DNA of 7,911 nucleotides. It comes from Spirochaetaceae bacterium (lineage in GTDB: Bacteria; Spirochaetota; Spirochaetia; Treponematales; Breznakiellaceae). Below, piece after piece: positions 1 to 6,707 of this stretch. Position 1 is the first letter of the stretch. The number at the start of each line of letters is the position of its first letter. The position numbers were made by a program, and so were the translations under genes. The stretch spans positions 1-7,911 of the forward strand of contig JAITRV010000246.1 in NCBI GenBank assembly GCA_031288215.1, in the 5' to 3' direction. The notes below the pieces were generated by a model. It was not told the origin of the DNA. It did no database searches and saw nothing but the letters and a program-made list of their open reading frames with translations.

Positions 1-23
1 ATGTCCGCTTCGGTGATTTCCAT
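1..23 (-). CDS. Start of a divergent gene, cut by the left window edge (product unknown)
   Basis: Read on the minus strand, an ATG at 23-21 follows a GGGAGG ribosome-binding site (33-28) by 4 nt. The visible codons read MEITEAD, and then the window ends. An in-frame ATG 12 nt upstream (35-33) would add MGGT, but it has no Shine-Dalgarno sequence of its own. A TATAAA on the minus strand (68-63) could be a -10 element, although nothing like TTGACA lies 17 nt upstream. The gene would be divergent from the RNA methyltransferase. Eight codons are too few to identify the product, and the call rests only on the ribosome-binding site and open frame. Confidence 0.35.
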
Positions 24-176
24 GGTTCCTCCCATGGTTATCTTCGTCAGTTTTTCTTTAAATTTATAGCTATCGTCTCTTTTTCGCTCCTTCTATACCA
101 AAAAGTAAATGCTGTTGCCCTGCTCTCTGGGCCCTCCCCCTTCTTGTTCCGGCTTAAAATAGTATAGTATGTATTC
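24..176. promoter_or_regulatory. Divergent intergenic region with candidate promoters for both flanking genes
   Basis: This AT-richer gap separates the left-edge gene from the methyltransferase. On the plus strand, TAAAAT (155-160) and TATAGT (163-168) each match the -10 consensus at five of six positions. The second would place transcription start at or within a few bases of the ATG at 177. Neither has a good -35 hexamer. On the minus strand, TATAAA (68-63) is the best -10 candidate. I see no coding capacity beyond a 43-codon minus-strand frame without a ribosome-binding site. No hairpin terminator is visible. Confidence 0.35.
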
Positions 177-1358
177 ATGGCATTGGGGGAAATTGTTACC
201 GCGACGGTGGAACGGATCGTAGCCGGAGGGGCCGGTATGGCCCGGGTCCGGGGAAAATCGGTCTTTATACACCTCACCGCCCCGGGGGACCTCGTCACCG
301 GGAAGATCAGCCGGGAACACCGGGACTTCGCCTGGGCGGAGCTCCTGGACATCCGGTCGCCCTCCCCGGAACGGATCGCCCCTCCCTGCCCCTTCTACGG
401 CTCCTGCGGGGGCTGCTCCCTCCAGCATCTGCCCTACGAGGTCCAGGTCCGGGAAAAGACCGCCCTCCTGGAGGAGGCCTTCCGCCGGATCGGGGGCTTC
501 TCCTCCCTGCCGGCCATAAGGGTCCGCCGCTCCGCCCCCTACGAATACCGGAACCGGATGCGCTTCCACCCCCGCCCCCGGAGGGGGTTTTACAGCGGGC
601 CGGACTCGCGGGGGGACCTGGGACTCATGGCCCGCCGGAGCGGGGAAATCATCCCCCTGAGCGACTGCCCCATCGCCGATCCCCTGATCCGCCGCTTCCT
701 CTCCGCCCCCCCCGGACTTCCCCCCGGAGGAGCCCCTCGCGGGGGCCTCACCGTGTATGGCCGGGGAGACCTGCTGGTATACCAGGGGGGGCCGAGCCGG
801 GGGACGGTCCGGTTCCTGGGCCGGGACATCAGGATGGACGCGGGGCTTTTCTTCCAGAGCAACGGCGGCGCCCTGGAGGCCCTGATCGCCGACCTCCTCC
901 GGCTGGCCCGGGGGGCGGACCGGGATCTCCCCGCGGCGGATCTGTACTGCGGGGTGGGGACCTTTGCCTGCTTCCTCCGGGACATCTTCCCCCGGATCGA
1001 CCTGGTGGAGGAGAACCGGGCCGCCCTGGACCTCGCCCGGGAAAACCTTCCCGAGGGGAACTGCCGCTTCTTCCCCCTGTCCTGCGACCGGTGGGTCCGG
1101 GAAGCGGGGGGGCCCTACGGCTTCATGACGGCGGACCCTCCCCGGCAGGGCCTTTCGGCGGACCTGAGGGCCTATCTCGCCGAAAGGGGGCCGCCGGTGC
1201 TGGCCTATATCTCCTGCGATCCCGCCACCCTGGCCCGGGACAGCCGGGAATTATGCCGGGGGGGCTATGCCCTGGAGGAACGGTACTTCTACGATTTTTA
1301 TCCCCAGACGCCTCATATTGAGAGCCTCGCGGTATTCCGAAGGGGAGCCCCCTCATGA
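177..1358 (+). CDS. SAM-dependent RNA uracil-C5 methyltransferase, TrmA/RlmD/RlmC family
   Basis: This 393-residue cytosolic enzyme should methylate C5 of a uridine in 23S rRNA or tRNA. A TRAM-like RNA-binding domain fills residues 1-60. Cys71, Cys77, Cys80 (CPFYGSCGGC) and Cys164 (SDCP) match the four ligands of the RlmD-type 4Fe-4S cluster. The methyltransferase fold shows FFQSN (225-229), the SAM-binding motif DLYCGVGTF (255-263), DPPRQGL (320-326) and SCDPATLARD (346-355), with Cys347 as expected nucleophile. Glu382 in HIESLAVF is the likely base. It is about 40 residues shorter than E. coli RlmD, and the target (U1939, U747 or tRNA U54) cannot be told from sequence. The start is forced: an in-frame TAG at 165-167 leaves ATG 177 as the only usual start, and no Shine-Dalgarno precedes it. 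Its stop overlaps the next gene's ATG (ATGA, 1355-1358), so the two are probably translationally coupled. Confidence 0.9.
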   Translation: MALGEIVTATVERIVAGGAGMARVRGKSVFIHLTAPGDLVTGKISREHRDFAWAELLDIRSPSPERIAPPCPFYGSCGGCSLQHLPYEVQVREKTALLEEAFRRIGGFSSLPAIRVRRSAPYEYRNRMRFHPRPRRGFYSGPDSRGDLGLMARRSGEIIPLSDCPIADPLIRRFLSAPPGLPPGGAPRGGLTVYGRGDLLVYQGGPSRGTVRFLGRDIRMDAGLFFQSNGGALEALIADLLRLARGADRDLPAADLYCGVGTFACFLRDIFPRIDLVEENRAALDLARENLPEGNCRFFPLSCDRWVREAGGPYGFMTADPPRQGLSADLRAYLAERGPPVLAYISCDPATLARDSRELCRGGYALEERYFYDFYPQTPHIESLAVFRRGAPS

Positions 1359-3088
1359 TCCGGGAGGGACATGTACGGAAGGGCACCCTCATGATCGCGG
1401 CCATCCTCCTGTTCTGCTCCCAGGCCGGGGACCCGCCGAATGCGCCCCTGGGCCCCCTTTGGAAAACCGCCCTGGGAGGGGCGGTGATAGGGTTCCCCTC
1501 GGTTCAGGCGGAAACCGTGGCGGTGGTATGCGACGGGGGGAACCTGAAAACCTTCAGCCGCCAGGGGACCTTCCTCTGGGACTATTTTGCCCGGGCCCGG
1601 GTGACGTCCCATATCACCCGTTCCCGGGAGGGGACCAGCTATATCTGCACCGTTAACGGGATCTTCATCGTGGTTAACCGGGCGGGCCGGGAACTCTGGC
1701 GGCTCGATCTGGGGGCCCCCCTGGCCTTCCCGGTCCTGACCGGCTGGGACGGACGGATCTTCATTCCCGGGGAAGGCCGGATCTCCTGCTATACCGCCGC
1801 GGGGTATCCCCTCTGGGGCCGGGACCTGGGCGCTTCCATTGCCCTGGGGCCCCGGGCGGACAAACAGGGGGGGCTCCTCATGGTTCTGGAGAACGGCGAA
1901 ATCCTCAGGATCGGCCCCTTTGGCGAGGTACGGTCCCGGCAGCTTGACCGCATCCCCGCGGCGATCCTCCCCCAGGGGCTGGGGAAGGAGGGCGAAGCGG
2001 GGGACAGCATCCTGGTTTTCTACAAAGACGGGGAAGCGGAGCAGCTCCGCTGGGGGGACGTGGGGAGGGAAGCCCCCGGCATACGGCGGTTTCCCCCCTT
2101 GCCGGGAACGCCCCTGGCCGCCGCGGGGATGGACGGCCTTGCGGCCCTCACCCTGAAGGACGGACGGGTCATCCTCATTTCCGGCGCCGACGGCAGCCTC
2201 CTGTGGACCGGGGAAAGCCATATCGCCCTTCGGGGAACGGGAGGGGAGGAGGCGGAGATGCTCTTCGACGAGCGGGGGATCTACGTGCTTTCCCGCAGCG
2301 GCGCCTCGGCCTTTAGCCGGGACGGCCGGCGGCTCTGGCTTTTGCGGTTGGAGGGGATCGCGGCGGTTCCCGCCTTTGGGGACGACGGCCTGCTCTTTGC
2401 CGGGGGGGAGGACTGGATCCTCTACGGGTACCAGGTGGAGGAACGGGCAAAACCCGGGAAACGCTCCCTCTACGGAAGCGCCCCGGAAGGAAGCTACGGC
2501 ATGGAAAACCCGCCGCCTTCCCCCTGGGCGGAATATCTCTTTTCCCTTGACGAGGGGGCCGTGGCCGCCCAGTTGGACCGGATCGAGGGGGCCGTCCGCC
2601 TGGGCCGGATCGGGGAGGAGGAGGGGGCCTTTACCGCCTATCTGATGGAGATTGCCGGGATCTTCCGGCGGAGGCCCTGGATATCCCCGGTCCGGCCCCC
2701 GATCCATTTCCGCCAGCGCGGCCGGGCCTGCCGGCTCCTGGGGTACATCGGCTCCCGGGAGACCATCCCCTTCCTGGCGGAGCTTTTTCGCCGGGACCCG
2801 GAGAGCCAGGTCAAGGCCGCCGCCGCGGAGGCCATAGGCCGGATAGGGGTCGATCCCGAGGGGGCCGCCCTCCGGGCCTTTTCCGCGGTCCTCCGTTCCG
2901 GGGATCCCGCCGCCAAGGAGGATCAGGTTTTGATAGCCATAGCCGCCGCCACCGGGGCCCTCTGCCGCTTCTCCGGCCCTCCCCTGAGCGAAGCGGGGCT
3001 GCAAATTCTGAACGCCCTGGCGGAAGGCAACGCTTCCGCCGCGGTACACGGCCAGGTTCAGCGGGAACTCCGCCGTTTATGGCGCTAG
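1355..3088 (+). CDS. Exported protein with PQQ-like beta-propeller and C-terminal HEAT-like repeats, function unknown
   Basis: This 577-residue protein has a basic N-terminus (Arg3, Arg8, Lys9) and a short hydrophobic stretch (residues 12-20), then Cys21. LLFC is not a good lipobox because Phe precedes the Cys; signal peptidase I cleavage after SQA (22-24) is the alternative. Six spaced G-x-x-L-W blocks (GPLWKT, GTFLWD, GRELWR, GYPLWG, GSLLWT, GRRLWL) between about residues 33 and 335 are typical of PQQ/quinoprotein-like propeller blades. After a Pro-rich linker near 390-400, residues about 455-560 form alternating helices with HEAT character (GYIGSRETIPFLAELF, then AAAAEAIGRIG). Such modules usually bind proteins or act as scaffolds; I see no catalytic motif and give no function. 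Translation probably starts at 1355, 7 nt after GGGGAG (1342-1347), but an in-frame ATG at 1391, in the same local sequence and after GGAAGGG, is a real alternative. The overlap with the methyltransferase implies a shared mRNA. Confidence 0.75.
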   Translation: MIREGHVRKGTLMIAAILLFCSQAGDPPNAPLGPLWKTALGGAVIGFPSVQAETVAVVCDGGNLKTFSRQGTFLWDYFARARVTSHITRSREGTSYICTVNGIFIVVNRAGRELWRLDLGAPLAFPVLTGWDGRIFIPGEGRISCYTAAGYPLWGRDLGASIALGPRADKQGGLLMVLENGEILRIGPFGEVRSRQLDRIPAAILPQGLGKEGEAGDSILVFYKDGEAEQLRWGDVGREAPGIRRFPPLPGTPLAAAGMDGLAALTLKDGRVILISGADGSLLWTGESHIALRGTGGEEAEMLFDERGIYVLSRSGASAFSRDGRRLWLLRLEGIAAVPAFGDDGLLFAGGEDWILYGYQVEERAKPGKRSLYGSAPEGSYGMENPPPSPWAEYLFSLDEGAVAAQLDRIEGAVRLGRIGEEEGAFTAYLMEIAGIFRRRPWISPVRPPIHFRQRGRACRLLGYIGSRETIPFLAELFRRDPESQVKAAAAEAIGRIGVDPEGAALRAFSAVLRSGDPAAKEDQVLIAIAAATGALCRFSGPPLSEAGLQILNALAEGNASAAVHGQVQRELRRLWR

Positions 3089-3097
3089 CAAATACCG

Positions 3098-3125
3098 TTG
3101 ACAGCGGGGAAAAAATAGGTAATCT
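3098..3125 (+). promoter_or_regulatory. Possible promoter for the P83/100-family gene
   Basis: A perfect TTGACA (3098-3103) lies just after the stop of the upstream gene. With a 16-nt spacer the -10 would be TAATCT (3120-3125), which is weak, with transcription starting near 3132. A perfect TATAAT occurs at 3128-3133, but it is 24 nt from the TTGACA and would start RNA inside the ribosome-binding site. The promoter is therefore plausible but not clear, and readthrough from the upstream genes is also possible, since I see no terminator in the 62-nt gap. Confidence 0.3.
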
Positions 3126-3137
3126 TTTATAATAATG

Positions 3138-3143
3138 AAGGAG
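3138..3143 (+). promoter_or_regulatory. Ribosome-binding site that fixes the P83/100-family start
   Basis: AAGGAG lies 7 nt before the ATG at 3151 and only 4 nt before an in-frame TTG at 3148. The spacing and codon favour ATG 3151. Confidence 0.75.
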
Positions 3144-3150
3144 CACATTG

Positions 3151-4803
3151 ATGAAAATAGGGCGCCCTACTTCTTTTTCATATTCATATAGAATTTTATT
3201 GAGAACGGTAACGGTCTTGATGGTTCTTTTCGGAGTACCCTTCTTTAGGGTCCACGCCCAGGAATCGGTGAACCGGGAGGAATTGGAAACCAACCTGGCT
3301 CCGGTAACCTTTATCAATTATGAGGGGCCCCATGACCGGATCGATACCCTGGCCCAGATCCGGGAGATCGGCGTTTCCCTGGGTACGGCGATACGGAACG
3401 GCGCGGCCCAGGCCGGCTCCCCGGGCCGGTATTTTGTGATCCACGCCGTATCCGATCCCGAGGGCGCCAAGATCGATGCGGATATCTTCGGTCTGGGGAT
3501 CGACGTGGGGGTGGACCATATCCGTAACCTCCGGGTGGTCATCCAGGGTTATCTGGAGGCGGCCTATGAGTATTCCGCCGCCGACGCGGCCCTCCTGGCC
3601 GAGTATGTTACCGTCTACAATGCGGTGTTCCGGGGAAATTGGGATTATTTCCGGAACCGCTATAAGACCGCGGTGATCGGGTACGTGAGTTCCGATAAGG
3701 CGGGGATTTCCATCCGCTTTGATGAGTGGCCCGGCCAGACCCTGATGCTCATTCCCCTGGGAGCCGCTTCCCCCGGCTCCCTGAGCGCGCTGGATACCAG
3801 CGCCTTGACGGCGCCGGAGGTTACCGAAGAACTCCGCAAGGACGACGATATGGGCATAGACCAGCGGAAGGAGATGGTGGACCTCAAGGAACGGGAGGCC
3901 GCTGAGGCGGAACAACGGGCTTCCCTTCAACGGGAAGCCATCGCCCAAGAGGAAGCCGGGATTGCCCGGGGCCGGGAGGAGGTCCAGGAGGAGCGGCAGC
4001 AGGTCCGGGAGGAACGGGCGGCCCTTGAAGCGGAGCGGGATCAGGTCCGGCAGGCGCAGGCCGCGGGGGAACTCAATCCGGCGGAGGCCGCCCGGGCGGA
4101 GGAAGCCCTGGCCGCCCGGGAAGAGGCGGCGGATCAGCAGGAAGCGGCCCTGGATCGGCGGGAGGAGGACCTGGCCCGGCAGGACGAAGCCCTGGATGAA
4201 CGCCGGGAAGCAGCCCGGCAGGATGAGTCCCTGGCCGAACAGAAGATAGACGAAGCCCAAAGGGAGCGCTCGGAGATAGCCCGGGATCAGCAGGAACTTA
4301 TCGACCGGCCTCCCCCGCCGGCCCCGGCGATTCCGGGGGTCGTCATGGTGCGGCTTTCGCCGGATTCACCCCTGGGAAGCCTTATCAGGGTGGACCCCGC
4401 CACCGGGCAGGTCATCAGGGCATCCGCCCTCAACACGGTGAACTCCCGGACCTTTACCACGGTGGGGGGCAAGATGCTGGCGGTTGCCGGAGAGAACCGG
4501 GGCAACGCCGCGATACGGCTCATTGAGATCAACCCCCAAACCCTGGAAATGGCAAAACAGGGGGATGACGACATCGCCCCGACCAGCCTCCTGTGGAGCC
4601 GGGGGAACGACCTGTACGCCATCACCTCCGCTGCCGGAAGCCTGTACCTGGCCCGGTTCGACGCCGGTTTGGTCCGGCAGGCCCAGTCCGCGCTGACGGT
4701 CCACCCCTACGGGAGTCCGGCTTTTAACGGGGATACGGTTCTGATCCAGCGGACCGACGGTTCGATCGCGATCCTGGATGCGGGGGATTTGACGGAACGG
4801 TAA
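3151..4803 (+). CDS. P83/100-family exported spirochaetal protein
   Basis: This 550-residue protein resembles the Borrelia/treponeme P83/100 antigen family, whose molecular function is not established. Residues 1-36 form a signal peptide: basic Arg14 and Arg18, a hydrophobic core from Val20 to Phe32, and cleavage expected after VHA (34-36). The mature N-terminal domain (about 40-215) carries LAPVTFINYEGPHDRIDT and a following EIGVSLG stretch, which I take as the family signature. Residues about 231-385 are a long Glu/Arg/Gln/Ala-rich coiled coil. A proline-rich hinge (RPPPPAPAIPG) leads to a C-terminal domain of about 160 residues with beta-propeller-like strands such as GSLIRVDPATGQV and NDLYAITSAAGSLYLARF. 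No lipobox is seen, so the protein is probably periplasmic or surface-associated. The start is ATG 3151, supported by AAGGAG; the TTG one codon earlier is less likely. It ends 6 nt from the convergent nifU stop. Family assignment is from memory of motifs and architecture. Confidence 0.8.
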   Translation: MKIGRPTSFSYSYRILLRTVTVLMVLFGVPFFRVHAQESVNREELETNLAPVTFINYEGPHDRIDTLAQIREIGVSLGTAIRNGAAQAGSPGRYFVIHAVSDPEGAKIDADIFGLGIDVGVDHIRNLRVVIQGYLEAAYEYSAADAALLAEYVTVYNAVFRGNWDYFRNRYKTAVIGYVSSDKAGISIRFDEWPGQTLMLIPLGAASPGSLSALDTSALTAPEVTEELRKDDDMGIDQRKEMVDLKEREAAEAEQRASLQREAIAQEEAGIARGREEVQEERQQVREERAALEAERDQVRQAQAAGELNPAEAARAEEALAAREEAADQQEAALDRREEDLARQDEALDERREAARQDESLAEQKIDEAQRERSEIARDQQELIDRPPPPAPAIPGVVMVRLSPDSPLGSLIRVDPATGQVIRASALNTVNSRTFTTVGGKMLAVAGENRGNAAIRLIEINPQTLEMAKQGDDDIAPTSLLWSRGNDLYAITSAAGSLYLARFDAGLVRQAQSALTVHPYGSPAFNGDTVLIQRTDGSIAILDAGDLTER

Positions 4804-4809
4804 GCCGGA

Positions 4810-5403
4810 CTACATCCCGTAGATGTGGGCAAACTCGTGGAGGAGTTCCAGGGCCTTGTCCTTGCAGGAACCGCATACGGTTCCCATCTTGGTGGCCTGC
4901 TGGAGGTCCTCCCAGGTGCGGGCCCCCTGGTGGAAGGCGGCTTCAATGTCCTTATCGGTGATCCCCAGGCAGTGGCAGATCTCCTCGGCCTCCTCCTTGA
5001 GCATCCCGGTCCTGCCGGTTTTGTTCAAATAATCGTCGATGGCCGCCCTGAGGGCCTTATCCCCCAGGACGGAACAGTGGATCTTGTATTCCGGCAGGCC
5101 CCCCAGTTTTTCCACCAGATCCTGGGGCTTGATATTGTAGGCGTCCCGGATATTCATCCCTTTGACGGTCTCGGAGAGCATACTGGTGGAGGCGATGGCG
5201 CTGGCGCAGCCGTAGGTTTTCCACCGGACATCGGTGATAATATCATCCTTGATCCTGAGGAGGAGGAGCATCTGATCCCCGCACTTGATATTCCCCGTCT
5301 GCCCCCGGGCATCAGCGGGAAAGGTGGATTCATCATCCATAAGCACGTTCCGGGGATTGGTAAAATGGTCCTTTACCGTATCTGAATATAACCAATCAGT
5401 CAT
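4810..5403 (-). CDS. nifU: NifU-type Fe-S cluster scaffold (IscU domain plus BFD-type 2Fe-2S domain)
   Basis: This 197-residue cytosolic scaffold accepts sulfur from the cysteine desulfurase encoded just upstream, assembles Fe-S clusters and passes them to apoproteins. The N-terminal IscU-like domain (about 1-128) has the three assembly cysteines, Cys41 (in CGD, with Asp43), Cys66 (YGCAS) and Cys110 (HCSVL). The C-terminal part (about 135-190) is a BFD-like domain with Cys143, Cys145, Cys177 and Cys180 (CHC and CGSC), which matches the permanent 2Fe-2S site of NifU. The third domain of classical NifU, the Nfu-like CXXC domain, is absent: the protein ends at HEFAHIYGM. It is thus shorter than the roughly 300-residue Azotobacter protein. 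The start at 5403 follows AAGGAG (5415-5410) by 6 nt. It lies 13 nt after the nifS stop, so the two form an operon. Presence of nifU does not by itself show nitrogen fixation. Confidence 0.92.
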   Translation of the reverse strand: MTDWLYSDTVKDHFTNPRNVLMDDESTFPADARGQTGNIKCGDQMLLLLRIKDDIITDVRWKTYGCASAIASTSMLSETVKGMNIRDAYNIKPQDLVEKLGGLPEYKIHCSVLGDKALRAAIDDYLNKTGRTGMLKEEAEEICHCLGITDKDIEAAFHQGARTWEDLQQATKMGTVCGSCKDKALELLHEFAHIYGM

Positions 5404-5409
5404 TTCATA

Positions 5410-5415
5410 CTCCTT
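5410..5415 (-). promoter_or_regulatory. Ribosome-binding site of nifU
   Basis: AAGGAG on the minus strand lies 6 nt before ATG 5403, inside the 13-nt gap after nifS. It shows that nifU has its own strong initiation signal in the shared mRNA. Confidence 0.8.
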
Positions 5416-5416
5416 A

Positions 5417-6601
5417 TTAGGCCCGCACCGAAGATATGGCCCTGAGCCGGGCTATAATGGGGGGCACGGTCTCTATGATGTAGTCCACATCTTCTTCGGT
5501 AATCCCCCAGCCCAGGCTGAACCGGATGGAACCGTGGGCGAGTTCCGGGCCGACTCCGGTGGCCATGAGGACATGGGAGGGCTCCAGGCTTCCCGACGCG
5601 CAGGCGGAACCGGTGGAAGCCTCAATGCCCATGATGTCCATGGAGAGAAGGATGGATTCCCCTTCCGCTCCGGGGAAGGACACGTCTAAGGTATTGGGAA
5701 GCACCTCCGTGGGGTGCCCGTTGATCCGGATGTGGGGAACCCTTTCCAGAAAACCATCCCGCAGCCGGTTTCTGAGGGCGGCGATCCGCGTCCCGTAGGC
5801 GCTGAGGTCCGCCAGGGCAAGCTCCGCGGCTTTGCCGAAGCCCAGGATGCCGATGTTGTTGTAGGTCCCCGCCCGGAAACCGTCTTCCTGGTGGCCCCCG
5901 TGGATCAGGGGATAGAGGGGGGCCTTTTCCCGAACATAGAGGGCCCCGATGCCCTTGGGGCCGTAGATCTTGTGGGCGGACATGGTGAGGTAATCCACCC
6001 CCAGTTCATCCACATTCACCGGTATCTTCCCCACCGCCTGAACCGCGTCGGTATGCACCCAGGCCCCCACGGCCTTGGCCTTCCCGGAAATGGCCGCAAT
6101 GTCCTGGATGGTGCCGATCTCGTTGTTAGCCATCATCACCGATACCAGGAGGGTCCGCTCACTCAGGGCTTCATCCAGGGCCTCCATCTTCACCCTGCCG
6201 TATTCATCCACCGGCAGGAAGTTCACGGTAAAGCCCAGGGACCGCAAAAACGAAGCGGAATTCAGCACACAGGGATGCTCAATCGCCGTGGTGATTATCT
6301 CGGTCCTCCCCTGGGGAAGGACCTTCCCATAGGAATCCGAAGCCAGAATCCGCATGGTTTGGAAGACCGTATTATTCGATTCGGAGCCCCCGGAGGTAAA
6401 GATGATCCCCTTGGGGGGCGCCCCCAGAAGACGGGCCACCGCATTCCGGGCATCTTCTACCCTGCCGTGGGCTTTCCTCCCCGCGGCATGCATACTGGAA
6501 GCATTACCGAAAACCTCAAAATCCGCTATCATGGCGGCCTTCACCTCTGCTCTGAGAGGGGTGGTCGCATTATAGTCCATATAGATTCGTTTCTCCGCCA
6601 T
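5417..6601 (-). CDS. nifS: Cysteine desulfurase, NifS/IscS family
   Basis: This PLP enzyme of 394 residues converts cysteine to alanine and donates the sulfur as a persulfide, here presumably to the NifU made from the next gene. Motifs run in family order: YMDYNATTP (7-15), FTSGGSESNN (68-77), His109 in EHP stacking on PLP, HTDAVQAVGK (183-192), the PLP lysine Lys211 in SAHKIYGPKG, and the catalytic Cys334 in STGSACASGS. Arg360 (SIRFSLG) should hold the substrate carboxylate. The motif usually ending in GTEN reads FRAGTYNN here (Glu to Tyr at 247), a minor oddity. I start at ATG 6601 because GGAGAG (6611-6606) lies just before it; the in-frame ATG at 6613 would add four residues but has no ribosome-binding site. 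A full-length, intact gene. It could serve general Fe-S supply, a nitrogenase, or both. Confidence 0.94.
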   Translation of the reverse strand: MAEKRIYMDYNATTPLRAEVKAAMIADFEVFGNASSMHAAGRKAHGRVEDARNAVARLLGAPPKGIIFTSGGSESNNTVFQTMRILASDSYGKVLPQGRTEIITTAIEHPCVLNSASFLRSLGFTVNFLPVDEYGRVKMEALDEALSERTLLVSVMMANNEIGTIQDIAAISGKAKAVGAWVHTDAVQAVGKIPVNVDELGVDYLTMSAHKIYGPKGIGALYVREKAPLYPLIHGGHQEDGFRAGTYNNIGILGFGKAAELALADLSAYGTRIAALRNRLRDGFLERVPHIRINGHPTEVLPNTLDVSFPGAEGESILLSMDIMGIEASTGSACASGSLEPSHVLMATGVGPELAHGSIRFSLGWGITEEDVDYIIETVPPIIARLRAISSVRA

Positions 6602-6605
6602 AATT

Positions 6606-6611
6606 CTCTCC
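6606..6611 (-). promoter_or_regulatory. Ribosome-binding site that favours the shorter nifS start
   Basis: GGAGAG on the minus strand lies 4 nt before ATG 6601 and overlaps the alternative ATG at 6613-6611, which itself lacks an upstream Shine-Dalgarno. The short spacing leaves some doubt. Confidence 0.55.
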
Positions 6612-6623
6612 ATATTGGATACT

Positions 6624-6629
6624 ATTGTA
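6624..6629 (-). promoter_or_regulatory. Candidate -10 element of the nifS-nifU operon
   Basis: TACAAT on the minus strand matches TATAAT at five of six positions. Transcription would begin near 6617, giving a leader of about 16 nt to ATG 6601. No TTGACA lies at the expected distance; that position instead falls in an inverted repeat (6646-6662), consistent with a promoter that depends on a regulator. Confidence 0.45.
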
Positions 6630-6645
6630 TCACATCAAAACTACT

Positions 6646-6662
6646 CTTATCGTTCCTATAAG
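6646..6662. promoter_or_regulatory. Candidate operator: CTTAT-N7-ATAAG inverted repeat upstream of nifS
   Basis: Perfect 5-bp arms, CTTAT (6646-6650) and ATAAG (6658-6662), flank a 7-bp spacer. Extending to 8 bp per arm keeps six of eight pairs matching. Relative to the presumed start near 6617, the repeat spans about -29 to -45, the -35 region. A dimeric regulator of Fe-S genes, such as an Rrf2/IscR-type protein, is the natural candidate, but no regulator gene lies in the window and I did not match a known box. An A4T8 tract (6672-6683) lies further upstream and could act as an UP element or bend. Confidence 0.35.
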
Positions 6663-6707
6663 TATACCAAGAAAATTTTTTTTAGGCTACTGTTTTTGTC
6701 ATTTTTC

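Noticed and set aside
47..178. A 43-codon minus-strand frame starting opposite the methyltransferase ATG
   Set aside because: No ribosome-binding site or recognisable sequence; it only fills the divergent promoter gap.
1313..3049. A 578-codon minus-strand open frame opposite the propeller gene
   Set aside because: It is low-complexity Gly/Pro-rich, has no recognisable motif, and mirrors the GC-rich plus-strand gene, which has clear repeats and a ribosome-binding site.
3128..3133. Perfect TATAAT as the -10 of the P83/100-family gene
   Set aside because: It is 24 nt from the TTGACA and would start the RNA within the ribosome-binding site, so it cannot serve this gene well.
3196..4260. A 354-codon minus-strand open frame opposite the P83/100-family gene
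   Set aside because: Its Leu/Pro/Gly-rich sequence is the expected antisense of the coiled-coil coding region, without a ribosome-binding site or domain.
5714..6661. A 315-codon plus-strand open frame opposite nifS
   Set aside because: nifS is unmistakable on the other strand; this frame shows only antisense-like composition.
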